A stretch of DNA of 64,000 bases from the NCBI GenBank assembly GCA_019638615.1, contig JAHBTL010000024.1, forward strand, positions 45,542 through 109,541, given 5' to 3'. Positions 36,555 through 45,310 of the stretch are shown one piece after another. The notes under the pieces were generated by a model. The model was not told the origin of the DNA and made no database searches. It saw nothing but the letters and a program-made list of their open reading frames with translations. Source of the DNA: Chitinophagaceae bacterium. GTDB lineage: Bacteria > Bacteroidota > Bacteroidia > Chitinophagales > Chitinophagaceae. The translations under genes and the position numbers were made by a program. The stretch's first letter is position 1. The number at the start of each line of letters is the position of its first letter.

Positions 36555-36726
36555 CCTCCTCCGCGGCGGGAGGAGGTCTAAACACAGAATCCAGCTTTTT
36601 GAAGAGGGTGAAAAACTAAAGGAGCTGTTGAAACGTTGCAGAATAGGATTACTATAGTAAATGTGGAAGTTATGGGGCTTATTAAAGATATATAGCACCG
36701 CCCCTCTCCGCTGCGGCGGAGAGGGG
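36555..36726. repeat. Two GC-rich palindromes in the GH2-GH43 gap
   Basis: CCTCCTCC / GGAGGAGG (36555-36562 with 36569-36576) and the perfect 10-bp pair CCCCTCTCCG / CGGAGAGGGG (36701-36710 with 36717-36726). They resemble REP-like elements and could also slow or shape the transcript between the two genes. No T-run follows closely. Confidence 0.6.
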
Positions 36727-36793
36727 TCGGGGTGAGGGTTTAATCTCCCTTTCGGAGATGCTGAAAATATATACGTTCCTAAGAATAAATTTT

Positions 36794-37849
36794 ATGAAAA
36801 GAGTCGTCATACTTTTTTGCATTGCACCATTTATACTCTTATCCTGCAAAACACAATCACAGGATAAGGTTAGTGGCGCCTTCACCAACCCCCTTCTCCC
36901 TTCCGGGGCGGATCCATACTCTTTTTACAAAGACGGATACTACTATTATACCAATACACTCGGCAACAGGATCGGGTTATGGAAAACCAAACACCTGGCT
37001 GATCTGAAAAATACGGAGTATAAAACCATTTATACGCCGCCGGAAGGCACTATGTATTCAAAAAGCCTGTGGGCGCCCCAGATTCAATTCATCAACAATA
37101 AATGGTATGCTTATTTCGCAGCGGATGATGGAAAGAATGAGAACCACAGGATGTATGTGCTGGAAAATGCATCTCCTGATCCTATGAAAGGAGATTGGGT
37201 ATTTAAAGGAAAGATTGCTGACCCTGCCGACAAATGGGCGATTGACGGCGATGTATTTGAATACAAAGGACAATGGTATATGATATGGAGCGGATGGGAA
37301 GGTGATGTAAATGTGCAGCAGAACATTTATATCGCGAAATTGAAAAACCCATGGACAATAGAGGGAAGCAGGGTTTGTATTTCCAAACCAACTTACGATT
37401 GGGAAACACACGGAGATCTGAACGATGCCAATAATCCGCCGCATGTAAATGTGAATGAAGGTCCGCAGGCGTTGATGAACAAGGATCAATTGTTCATCAT
37501 ATTTTCAGCAAGCGGCTGCTGGACGGATTTTTATGCATTGGGTGTTTTGAAATTTGAAGGAAAAGACAATTTACTGGATGCGTCAGCATGGAAAAAACAT
37601 CCTGTTCCCGTTTTTAAGCAATCAAAGGAGAACGGCGTGTATGCGCCCGGGCATAATTCATTTTTCAAATCACCGGATGGTACGGAAGACTGGATTTTAT
37701 ATCATGCCAATGATCAGCCCGGTCAGGGCTGCGGAAAATTCCGTTCGCCCAGGGCACAGCAATTTTCGTGGGACAGCAATGGATTTCCTGTATTTGGTGA
37801 ACCGGTAAAAACCGGTACGGCACTCGCAATACCATCGGAAGGAAAGTAG
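36794..37849 (+). CDS. GH43 family glycoside hydrolase lipoprotein
   Basis: 351 aa from MKRVVILFCIAPFILLSC, a lipoprotein signal (LLSC); an ATG at 36758 would add 12 residues before it. One GH43 domain: base Asp in SGADPYSFY (about 39), Asp in WAIDGDVFEY (about 150), Glu in VNEGPQALM (about 222). It shares long near-identical motifs with the second domain of the 646-aa GH43 in the minus-strand operon, including SASGCWTD and YHANDQPG, pointing to a duplication within the locus. Probably an exo-acting arabinofuranosidase or galactosidase anchored in the outer membrane or periplasm. Confidence 0.93.
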   Translation: MKRVVILFCIAPFILLSCKTQSQDKVSGAFTNPLLPSGADPYSFYKDGYYYYTNTLGNRIGLWKTKHLADLKNTEYKTIYTPPEGTMYSKSLWAPQIQFINNKWYAYFAADDGKNENHRMYVLENASPDPMKGDWVFKGKIADPADKWAIDGDVFEYKGQWYMIWSGWEGDVNVQQNIYIAKLKNPWTIEGSRVCISKPTYDWETHGDLNDANNPPHVNVNEGPQALMNKDQLFIIFSASGCWTDFYALGVLKFEGKDNLLDASAWKKHPVPVFKQSKENGVYAPGHNSFFKSPDGTEDWILYHANDQPGQGCGKFRSPRAQQFSWDSNGFPVFGEPVKTGTALAIPSEGK

Positions 37850-37875
37850 GAGAAGCCCCCAGACAGCCTCTCCAA

Positions 37876-37928
37876 AAACCTATAAGGTTTGCAGCGCTGC
37901 AATGCTGCCCGGCAAACCTTATAGGTTT
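37876..37928. repeat. Palindromic spacer repeat C, copy 1
   Basis: A perfect 17-bp inverted pair: AAACCTATAAGGTTTGC (37876-37892) with GCAAACCTTATAGGTTT (37912-37928), around a 19-base loop. Nearly the same element is at 43032-43083, also in a plus-strand gene gap of this locus. Confidence 0.85.
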
Positions 37929-38019
37929 AAAGACAAGGAGAGGAGGAAGGGAGGTGAGGCTGTTCTACGGATCGCTAGCAAAACACTTGTCCCAATATCA
38001 GAGATCAATACATACATAT

Positions 38020-40473
38020 ATGAAGAAACTCATTTTGCCTCTTGGCTTTTCCCTTCTGTTGTCTTATGTATCTGCACAAAGCTTCCGTGCGCCGGCCTAT
38101 CCGCTGGTTACACACGATCCCTATTTCAGCATATGGTCATTTACCGATCAGGTAAATGCTTCCCCAACCAAACACTGGACAGGCAAGGACCAACCGCTGA
38201 TTGGCATCCTGAAGGTGGATGGAAAATTTTATAAGTTTTTGGGAGATATTGAAAAAGTATATGATGCTGTTGTTCCGGCTTCTGATGAAAAAGCTTATGA
38301 TATGATGTATACCGAAACGGAACCCCAGGGCGACTGGACTAACATAACCTATGATGATAAAAGCTGGCAGAAAGGTACTGCATCGTTTGGTGATGATGAA
38401 TCAAAAGTAAAAACTTTATGGAAGTCGCACGATATATGGGCACGCCGCATTTTTACTATAAACGAACTGACAGCAGATAAGCTTTTCTTAAAGCTTCATC
38501 ATGACGACAATGTGGAGATATACCTGAACGGGCAAAAAGTATATGAATACACCGGTTGGACAAACAAATTCATTTACCTCCCGATTGGCGATGAAATAAA
38601 AAACAAATTGGTGAAGGGTAAAAATGTACTGGCTATTCATGTGGCTAATACCGCTGGCGGCGCATGGCTTGATGCGGGTATTGTTAAAGAAGCAAAGAAT
38701 ACGGTGAGCAGGCTCTTGCAGCAGGCCGAACAAAAAAGCGTAACAATAGATGCCACGCAAACAACCTATACTTATACCTGCGGCACTGTTGATGCAGAGC
38801 TTACATTCACTTCGCCATTGCTCATCAAAAACCCTGACTTGCTGGCGAGACCGGTTTCCTATATATCGGTAAAAGTAAAATCAAATGATGGCGTCGCGCA
38901 TTCTGCTTCCTTATACTTTGGCGTTTCTACTACGCTTTCGGTAAATACAAATGCACAAACCGTGGTGGCTAACGGGTATACAGCAGAACAATTAAATATT
39001 TTAAAAGCAGGCACCAAAGAGCAGCCTGTGCTGCAGAAGAAAGGAGATGACCTGCGCATTGACTGGGGCTACATGTACGTAGCTCTTCCCGCCAAAGACA
39101 GGGCGGTACAATATATTACGCCGGTTAAAAGCGCGTTCAATGCTTTTTTAAATGACACTTACCGTGCCAATACCGGTTCTGCAGAAGGAACGCAGCTTAT
39201 GCTGAACTCCGTGATTCCTCTCGGAAGAGTGGGTAATGAAGTAGTGAACAAGATCATGATGATCGGTTATGATGACCTGTATTCCGTACAATACTTCGGG
39301 CAAAACCTTTTGCCCTGGTGGAAAGACGGAAAGAATACAACGATAGAAAAAGAGCTTTCAAAAGCGTATGCAGAGTCTGGACCTGTTATTATAAAGTGCA
39401 AAGAATGGAACACCAAATTATATACTGACGCTTTAAAAGCCGGGGGTGAAGAATATGCCCGCCTGTGTGTGCTTTCCTACCGGCAAAGCATAGCCGCACA
39501 TAAATTGGTGAAAAGTCCGCAGGGCGACTTATTGTTTATGTCGAAAGAAAATTACAGCAACGGGTCAATCAATACGGTAGATATAACTTACCCCTCTGCT
39601 CCGCTTTACCTTGCCTATAATCCTGATTTGCTGAAGGGTATGATGAATGGCATTTTTTATTATAGTGAAAGTGGCAAATGGACAAAGCCTTTTGCTGCGC
39701 ATGATTTGGGAACATACCCGTTGGCGAACGGGCAAACCTATGGTGAAGATATGCCGGTGGAAGAAGCAGGTAATATGGTTATTCTTACCGCGGCAATAGC
39801 CAAAGCGGAAAAAAATGCACGCTATGCTGAAAAACACTGGAACACCTTATCTGTATGGGCCAATTATTTATTGAAAGAAGGCTTTGATCCGGCAAACCAA
39901 TTGTGCACAGATGATTTTGCAGGGCATCTTGCCCGCAATGCCAATCTTTCCGCAAAAGCCATTGTGGCTTTAGGATCGTATGCACAGCTTGCAGCGCAAT
40001 TGGGTAAGAAAGATACGGCCGAGTTCTACAGGAAAAGCGCTGCTGAAATGGTAGCCAGGTGGATGGAGCTGGCAAATGACGGCGACCACTATGCGCTTAC
40101 GTTTGATAATAAAGGAACCTGGAGCCAGAAATACAACCTGGTTTGGGATAAGATTTTAGGATTGAAACTTTTCCCGAAAGAAGTATATGACAGGGAAATA
40201 AAATACTATCTCAGCAAACAAAACAAATATGGGCTACCGTTAGACAGCCGTAAAACATATACCAAATCTGACTGGATTGTATGGACAGCTACGCTGGCAG
40301 ATAACAGTAATGATTTTAAAGCATTGGTTGATCCCGTGTATCAATACATTACAGAAACGCCTACACGTGTACCAATGAGCGATTGGTATGAAACCACGGA
40401 CGGTAAGCAGGTCGGCTTCCAGGCAAGGAGTGTGGTAGGTGGGTATTTTATGAAACTGTTGGAAAAGCAGTAG
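38020..40473 (+). CDS. DUF4965/glutaminase-A-like six-hairpin protein, secreted
   Basis: 817 aa from MKKLILPLGFSLLLSYVSA; the upstream in-frame ATG (37954) falls within a repeat-flanked spacer. The N-terminal DUF4964-like piece (YPLVTHDPYFSIWSFTDQVN) is followed by a jelly-roll insertion resembling a GH2-type sugar-binding fold (about 90-220, LFLKLHHDDNVEIYLNGQKV, GKNVLAIHVANTAGGAWLDA). DUF5127 and DUF4965 parts follow, then a C-terminal six-hairpin toroid (about 590-810; CTDDFAGHLARNANLSAKAI). The family is named after fungal glutaminase A, but in Bacteroidota PULs the activity is unsettled. Confidence 0.87.
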   Translation: MKKLILPLGFSLLLSYVSAQSFRAPAYPLVTHDPYFSIWSFTDQVNASPTKHWTGKDQPLIGILKVDGKFYKFLGDIEKVYDAVVPASDEKAYDMMYTETEPQGDWTNITYDDKSWQKGTASFGDDESKVKTLWKSHDIWARRIFTINELTADKLFLKLHHDDNVEIYLNGQKVYEYTGWTNKFIYLPIGDEIKNKLVKGKNVLAIHVANTAGGAWLDAGIVKEAKNTVSRLLQQAEQKSVTIDATQTTYTYTCGTVDAELTFTSPLLIKNPDLLARPVSYISVKVKSNDGVAHSASLYFGVSTTLSVNTNAQTVVANGYTAEQLNILKAGTKEQPVLQKKGDDLRIDWGYMYVALPAKDRAVQYITPVKSAFNAFLNDTYRANTGSAEGTQLMLNSVIPLGRVGNEVVNKIMMIGYDDLYSVQYFGQNLLPWWKDGKNTTIEKELSKAYAESGPVIIKCKEWNTKLYTDALKAGGEEYARLCVLSYRQSIAAHKLVKSPQGDLLFMSKENYSNGSINTVDITYPSAPLYLAYNPDLLKGMMNGIFYYSESGKWTKPFAAHDLGTYPLANGQTYGEDMPVEEAGNMVILTAAIAKAEKNARYAEKHWNTLSVWANYLLKEGFDPANQLCTDDFAGHLARNANLSAKAIVALGSYAQLAAQLGKKDTAEFYRKSAAEMVARWMELANDGDHYALTFDNKGTWSQKYNLVWDKILGLKLFPKEVYDREIKYYLSKQNKYGLPLDSRKTYTKSDWIVWTATLADNSNDFKALVDPVYQYITETPTRVPMSDWYETTDGKQVGFQARSVVGGYFMKLLEKQ

Positions 40474-40481
40474 ATACCATA

Positions 40482-40615
40482 GAGGATTTTACCGCGCCGG
40501 GCGCCATGCAGGCAATTAAGTCCGCCGGCAAAAAATTCCTAAAGAGATTGCCATCGTTGGTTTTGCCAATGAGGCATTTGGTGAGTATATTACACCCTCT
40601 TTAAATTTGATTTGA
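40482..40615 (+). pseudogene. Remnant of a LacI-family transcriptional regulator (C-terminal piece)
   Basis: Two short pieces in different frames are recognisable: EDFTAPGAMQAIKSAGK (from 40482) and, after a one-base frameshift in the A-run near 40530-40535, IPKEIAIVGFANEAFGEY (to a stop at 40613-40615). Both match the sugar-binding domain of LacI/PurR-type regulators, where the 'DFTALGAM..LK.AG..IP.E.AIVGF' pattern is normal. Nothing of the HTH or upstream domain is left, so the gene is dead. Confidence 0.75.
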
Positions 40616-40628
40616 TAAGGAATATACA

Positions 40629-41810
40629 ATGGAATTGAATAAGTACGACATTGAACTGATCAAAGAAGATTTTCGGCGACTTTTTGGAACGAAACCTTTG
40701 CTGGTGCGTTCGCCGGGGCGGATTAATATCATTGGAGAGCATACTGATTATAACGAAGGCTTTGTGCTGCCTGCCGCCATTGATAAAGCCGCGTATGTAG
40801 CCGTGGCTAAAAGGGAAGATAACAATATCCACCTGTATTCACGATCATTCCGGGAGGAGTATGCCTGCAGCTTAATGGCTTTATTTCCCAGGAAAACATG
40901 GACGGATTATGTACTGGGCGTGGTGGATCAGCTTTTGATCAAAGGATATGGTGTGGGGGGCTTTAACCTGGTGCTCGACGGCGATATCATAATCGGCGCG
41001 GGTCTTTCTTCATCAGCCGCTGTGGAATGCAGCGTGGTATATGCTTTAAATACATTGTTTGAGCTTGGACTATCCAAAATGGAAATGGTGAAACTGGCCC
41101 AGGCCGCCGAACACAGCTTTGCAGGTGTTAAGTGCGGTATCATGGATCAGTTTGCCTCTATGTTTGGGAAAAAAGGGTACGCTATACAGTTAGATTGCCG
41201 CAGCCTGGAGTACAACTATATTCCTTTACATATGGAAGGCATCAGTGTGCTGCTGCTGAATTCCAATGTATCTCATTCGCTGGCTTCATCGGAATACAAC
41301 ACCCGCCGTGAGCAATGCGAGCAGGGAGTAAGCTGGATAAAGAAATTTATTCCTGAAATTGTTTCGCTCCGGGATGTAACGCTCAACATGCTGGAGCGGT
41401 ACGTTTTACCCAAAGATGCCCTGATCTATAAACGTTGCAGATATGTAGTGGAAGAAAATGTGCGGCTGCAGTCCGCCTGCGATGATTTAAAGCAAGGCGA
41501 TATACAATCCCTGGGAAAGAAAATGTTCCTTACACATAACGGGTTGAGCAAAGAGTATGAAGTAAGCTGCAGGGAAATAGACTGGTTGGTAGATTATGTT
41601 AGGAACAACCCCGAAGTGCTGGGCGCCAGGATGATGGGAGGAGGCTTTGGAGGCTGCAGCATTAATCTTGTAAAAGAGAAAGCAATAGACCCTCTTGTAG
41701 AGCATATAAGCAAGCAATATAAAGAAGCGACCGGATTAACATTAGATGCTTATGTGGTGCAGATAGAGAACGGAACAGAAAATATTTCATTTAAATCTGG
41801 TAAACAGTAA
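40629..41810 (+). CDS. galK: Galactokinase
   Basis: 393 aa, GHMP kinase. The GalK signature is near residue 30 (GRINIIGEHTDYNEG), the ATP motif near 122 (GAGLSSSAAVE) and the third GHMP motif near 340 (ARMMGGGFGGCSINLV). It phosphorylates alpha-D-galactose at C1 in the Leloir pathway. Its placement in the PUL, directly upstream of an aldose 1-epimerase gene (17-bp gap), indicates that galactose is released from the glycan. Length and motifs match the family and there is no signal peptide. Confidence 0.95.
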   Translation: MELNKYDIELIKEDFRRLFGTKPLLVRSPGRINIIGEHTDYNEGFVLPAAIDKAAYVAVAKREDNNIHLYSRSFREEYACSLMALFPRKTWTDYVLGVVDQLLIKGYGVGGFNLVLDGDIIIGAGLSSSAAVECSVVYALNTLFELGLSKMEMVKLAQAAEHSFAGVKCGIMDQFASMFGKKGYAIQLDCRSLEYNYIPLHMEGISVLLLNSNVSHSLASSEYNTRREQCEQGVSWIKKFIPEIVSLRDVTLNMLERYVLPKDALIYKRCRYVVEENVRLQSACDDLKQGDIQSLGKKMFLTHNGLSKEYEVSCREIDWLVDYVRNNPEVLGARMMGGGFGGCSINLVKEKAIDPLVEHISKQYKEATGLTLDAYVVQIENGTENISFKSGKQ

Positions 41811-41827
41811 ATATAAAACCAACCCAT

Positions 41828-43021
41828 ATGACAATACATTATAAGAATTTTGTGACAGTAGCAGGACTTAGCTTGTTAATGACAGCCTGTAACCAGCCCG
41901 CAACCGAATCAGAAACGACAGAAGCCGCAAAGCCGGAAAACGATGCGGTCACCAACTGTGTCGGCTCACTTGACCGCAAAGATTTCCAGGATACCATTGA
42001 TGGCAAAGCAACGGACCTGTATATTTTAAAGAACAGCAACGGTGCATGTGCAGCCATCACCAACTATGGCGGCAGGATTGTAAGCCTGGTGGTACCTGAT
42101 AAAAATGGCAAACCAACCGACGTATCTGTTGGTTTTAAAACGGTAAAAGAATACCAGGGCCCGGGCGATGCTTACTTCGGCGCGTTGGTAGGCAGGGTGG
42201 GTAACCGCATTGCCAAAGGAAAGTTTTCACTGGACGGCAAAGAGTATACGCTGGCAACGAACAACGGACCCAATTCGCTGCATGGCGGCATCAAAGGGTT
42301 CCAGGCGGTGGTTTGGGATGTTGTACAATCCAATGATTCAACACTTTCGCTTTCTTACCTCTCTAAAGATGGTGAAGAAGGATACCCCGGGAACTTAACC
42401 ACTAAAGTGGTATATACGCTGGGAGCCGACAATGCACTCAAAATAGCGTACACTGCTACAACCGATAAAAAAACAGTGGTTAATTTAACCAATCATGCTT
42501 ACTTCAATTTAAATGGAGAAGGCAGCGGAACCATTCTTAATCATCTGGTACAGATCAACGCGGATAAGTATACTCCGGTAGACGCGACTTTGATCCCAAC
42601 CGGTAAGCTGGAGCCGGTGGCAGGAACACCCTTTGATTTTACAAAACCCTTCGCTATTGGCGCACGCCTGGATACCAATACCAACCAGCAATTGAAAAAT
42701 GGCGGAGGCTATGATCACAACTTTGTGTTGAATGAAGCAGGGCCTTCCTTGCACCAGGCTGCCCGGGCAACCGGTGACCAGTCGGGCATTGTGATGGATG
42801 TATTTACTACCGAGCCGGGACTGCAATTTTATATCGGCAATTTTATGAGCGGCAAAAGCAGTTTTAAAAGCGGCGCGAAGGATGACTATCGTACAGCATT
42901 TTGTATGGAAACCCAGCATTTTCCCGATGCGCCCAATCAAAAAAATTTCCCATCCATCGTATTGGAGCCCGGTAAGGAATATACATCAACAACCATATAT
43001 AAGTTCGGGGTGAAGAAGTAG
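41828..43021 (+). CDS. galM: Aldose 1-epimerase (galactose mutarotase), lipoprotein
   Basis: 397 aa. A lipobox (LLMTAC, Cys about 20) and an acidic linker precede the mutarotase domain (about 65-395): GGRIVSLVVPDKNGKPT, GALVGRVGNRIAKGKF, NSLHGGIKGF, NLTNHAYFNLNGEGSG (catalytic His) and the Glu of CMETQHFPDAPNQ. It interconverts alpha and beta anomers of released sugar. Because of the lipobox it acts in the periplasm or at the membrane, unlike cytoplasmic GalM of enterobacteria. It is next to galK and in the same operon. Confidence 0.93.
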   Translation: MTIHYKNFVTVAGLSLLMTACNQPATESETTEAAKPENDAVTNCVGSLDRKDFQDTIDGKATDLYILKNSNGACAAITNYGGRIVSLVVPDKNGKPTDVSVGFKTVKEYQGPGDAYFGALVGRVGNRIAKGKFSLDGKEYTLATNNGPNSLHGGIKGFQAVVWDVVQSNDSTLSLSYLSKDGEEGYPGNLTTKVVYTLGADNALKIAYTATTDKKTVVNLTNHAYFNLNGEGSGTILNHLVQINADKYTPVDATLIPTGKLEPVAGTPFDFTKPFAIGARLDTNTNQQLKNGGGYDHNFVLNEAGPSLHQAARATGDQSGIVMDVFTTEPGLQFYIGNFMSGKSSFKSGAKDDYRTAFCMETQHFPDAPNQKNFPSIVLEPGKEYTSTTIYKFGVKK

Positions 43022-43031
43022 CTGATAGCTG

Positions 43032-43083
43032 AAACCTATAAAGTTTGCAGCGCAGCAATGCAGCCCGGCAAACCTTATAGGTT
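43032..43083. repeat. Palindromic spacer repeat C, copy 2
   Basis: AAACCTATAAAGTTTGC (43032-43048) pairs with GCAAACCTTATAGGTT (43068-43083). It nearly duplicates 37876-37928, including the loop GCAGC/CAATGC-GCCCGG. It lies between galM and the GH5-like gene. Confidence 0.85.
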
Positions 43084-43120
43084 CATCAACTTCGCCCTTC
43101 CACCTTTTAACAATACAACA

Positions 43121-44287
43121 ATGAAAAAACGATTGTACTTATCATTTATTTGCGCCGCGGCTTTATTGCTGCAATACTGCAACACTGCCGATACTAATAA
43201 AGAATCAGAAGCTGACGCCAATACAGCTTCTGCCGTCAAAGAAAGAACCATCTGGACAAAAGAGGAAGCGAATGCCTGGTATGCCAAACAAGCCTGGCTA
43301 GTAGGTTGTGATTTTTTACCGAGCACTGCCATTAACCAGTTGGAAATGTGGCAGGCGGAAACTTTTGATACGGCTACTATTAACCGTGAGTTGAGTTGGG
43401 CAGCCTCAATAGGCATGAATACGGTTCGTGTATACCTGCACGACCTGTTATACCAGCAGGATTCAACAGGCTTTTTACAACGCATGGATGCTTTTTTACA
43501 AATAGCGTCCAGACATGGCATTAAGCCATTGTTTGTATTGTTCGACTCTGTTTGGGATCCTTATCCAAAACCGGGCAAACAACGTGATCCTAAGCCCGGA
43601 GTTCACAATTCAGGATGGGTGCAGAATCCCGGCAAAGAAGCCCTGCTCGACAGTACACAGTATCCCCGCCTGGAACAGTATACCAAGGCAGTAGTAGCAA
43701 AATTTGCCAATGACGATCGTGTATTAGGCTGGGATGTTTGGAACGAGCCTGAAAATATGAACAATGAACATTACAGGAAGATGGAATCGCCTGATAAACC
43801 AAAAATTGTTGAAGGATTGCTGAAGCAGGTTTTTGAATGGGCAAGATCAGTACATCCACAACAACCCCTAACGGCTGGTTTATGGGATGGCGACTGGTCT
43901 GCGCCCGAAAAGCTGAAATCAATTGAAACCCTGATGATCGAACAATCGGATGTGATCTCTTTTCACAACTATGAAGACAGTACCTCTTTCGAGAAAGATA
44001 TAAAAGACCTGCAACGTTATGGCAAACCCTTGCTGTGTACAGAATATATGGCAAGAGGAAATAAAAGTACTTTCCAGGGTTCGTTGCCCATTGCAAAAAG
44101 GTACCATGTAGCGGCTTACAACTGGGGACTGGTGGATGGAAAATCGCAAACCAAATACGCCTGGGATAGCTGGAAAAAGGCCTACAAAGGAGAGCCGCCC
44201 ATATGGTTTCATGATATTTTCAGGAAAGATGGTACGCCTTATATACAGGCTGAGGTGGATTTAATAAAGCAATTAACAGGCAAATAA
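43121..44287 (+). CDS. GH5-like (cellulase-fold) glycoside hydrolase, lipoprotein
   Basis: 388 aa from MKKRLYLSFICAAALLLQYC; the longer frame starting at 43058 reads through the palindromic repeat and is not real. The Cys fits a relaxed lipobox. TIM-barrel motifs: GMNTVRVYLHDLL (about 95), the acid/base Glu in WDVWNEPENM (about 208) and the nucleophile Glu in LLCTEYMARG (about 308). This is the clan A pattern of GH5. The exact family and substrate cannot be assigned by eye; related Bacteroidota proteins are often annotated as beta-xylanase-like. Last gene of the plus-strand PUL operon. Confidence 0.85.
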   Translation: MKKRLYLSFICAAALLLQYCNTADTNKESEADANTASAVKERTIWTKEEANAWYAKQAWLVGCDFLPSTAINQLEMWQAETFDTATINRELSWAASIGMNTVRVYLHDLLYQQDSTGFLQRMDAFLQIASRHGIKPLFVLFDSVWDPYPKPGKQRDPKPGVHNSGWVQNPGKEALLDSTQYPRLEQYTKAVVAKFANDDRVLGWDVWNEPENMNNEHYRKMESPDKPKIVEGLLKQVFEWARSVHPQQPLTAGLWDGDWSAPEKLKSIETLMIEQSDVISFHNYEDSTSFEKDIKDLQRYGKPLLCTEYMARGNKSTFQGSLPIAKRYHVAAYNWGLVDGKSQTKYAWDSWKKAYKGEPPIWFHDIFRKDGTPYIQAEVDLIKQLTGK

Positions 44288-44293
44288 TCAAGC

Positions 44294-44324
44294 GGCCGGG
44301 CTCATCTGTTTTTTGTGAGCCCGG
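44294..44324. terminator. Hairpin after GH5-like gene, probable terminator
   Basis: GCCGGGCTCA and its complement TGAGCCCGGC, around a T-rich loop, lie just after the GH5-like stop. A second hairpin (CCGAACCTT / AAGGTTCGG) follows at 44346-44366. Neither has a classic T-tail, but together they probably end the plus-strand PUL transcript. Confidence 0.5.
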
Positions 44325-44466
44325 CATCATTTGTATACAGGGCTCCGAACCTTTGGAAGGTTCGGAAAACGGGGGGTGAAGCAGCCCTCGCAGTAAGAAA
44401 ATGCAGACACACGAAGATGGCTTCTCCCGCAAAGCAACCGGATATTTCAAAATTTGTTTAAGCGGG

Positions 44467-44531
44467 CTCGCCATGACGGGTAAGAGGTTGATGACGCCGT
44501 AAGCTTTACGATCGTACAAATAATCTATTCT
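44467..44531 (+). repeat. Dispersed intergenic repeat B, copy 2
   Basis: Aligns with 12242-12314 with one 8-base gap and a few substitutions; the core TAAGAGGTTGATGAC is identical. Confidence 0.7.
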
Positions 44532-44584
44532 TTTGCCAGTCAAAGGATATCTCTCATGTTTTACAGGTGAGGCTGCCCGGATAA

Positions 44585-45040
44585 TCAATTCAAGAATAAT
44601 TGGTACAGCCCTGCCAATATGAATGTAACTCCAACTAATCCAAAAATCAACCGCCCTGTTGTCTCCGATTGTTTCGTATTTACATAAAAATCTGACGGGT
44701 TGTTCCTGTTATAGTATACGGTAACCTTATTGCCGTTTCTATACTGTCCTTTGTAAAATATCCGGAAATCCTGGTTGAGAGGTCCCGTAATCCATTCCTT
44801 TTTTTCTGTCAGGAAGCGTATTGTTATTTTATCCTTTACCAATGAATCATGATCGCCTGCATTAAAAGACCATTGAGAATTAGTTTCAAAGCCCTGTTCA
44901 AATACAATCCCTTCAACGCGCATACCTGTTTGTTTCAGCTTGCTGTTTTTTGATTCCCAAAAAATTGAAAACGCCAGGAAAGCAATGCCAATAAATAAAA
45001 AAAGATAGGGATAATACTCAGCAAAGATGTTTTGATCCAT
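44585..45040 (-). CDS. DUF3592-type small membrane protein
   Basis: 151 aa with two transmembrane helices (about 12-28, YLFLFIGIAFLAFSIFW, and about 128-148, LIFGLVGVTFILAGLYQLF). Between them lies a beta-rich domain of the DUF3592 kind (EGIVFEQGFE, VTVYYNRNNPSDFYV). Function unknown. It is on the minus strand, between the PUL and the ribosomal protein operon, with no operon partner. Confidence 0.82.
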   Translation of the reverse strand: MDQNIFAEYYPYLFLFIGIAFLAFSIFWESKNSKLKQTGMRVEGIVFEQGFETNSQWSFNAGDHDSLVKDKITIRFLTEKKEWITGPLNQDFRIFYKGQYRNGNKVTVYYNRNNPSDFYVNTKQSETTGRLIFGLVGVTFILAGLYQLFLN

Positions 45041-45200
45041 GGCTCCGGGTTTCTGTATAAAAATAGCTCTTTTAATGGCCTATATAGCTGAATAATTACC
45101 TTCAATTCCCCGGCACTTGTGGAATAACTTAAAAAACAGGCAAAATTTTTATTGATTATCAGTGCATTATAAAGGAGCGCTCAAAAAATAGTGCTGTTAT

Positions 45201-45234
45201 TTGTAGGAATGAATACTTATTCCACCTACCTTTG
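45201..45234 (+). promoter_or_regulatory. Promoter of the rplM-rpsI-rpsB-tsf operon
   Basis: A Bacteroidota-type -7 element TACCTTTG (45227-45234) has a TTG (45201-45203) 23 bp upstream as a -33 element. The leader of about 70 nt to the rplM start contains the hairpin CCTCC-GGAA-GGAGG. Confidence 0.55.
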
Positions 45235-45310
45235 CGCTCCAATTTTAAACCAGGATATTATCGGGATGGCGATAAATCCGCCCTCCGGAAGGAGGAAAAA
45301 ATACAAAAGA

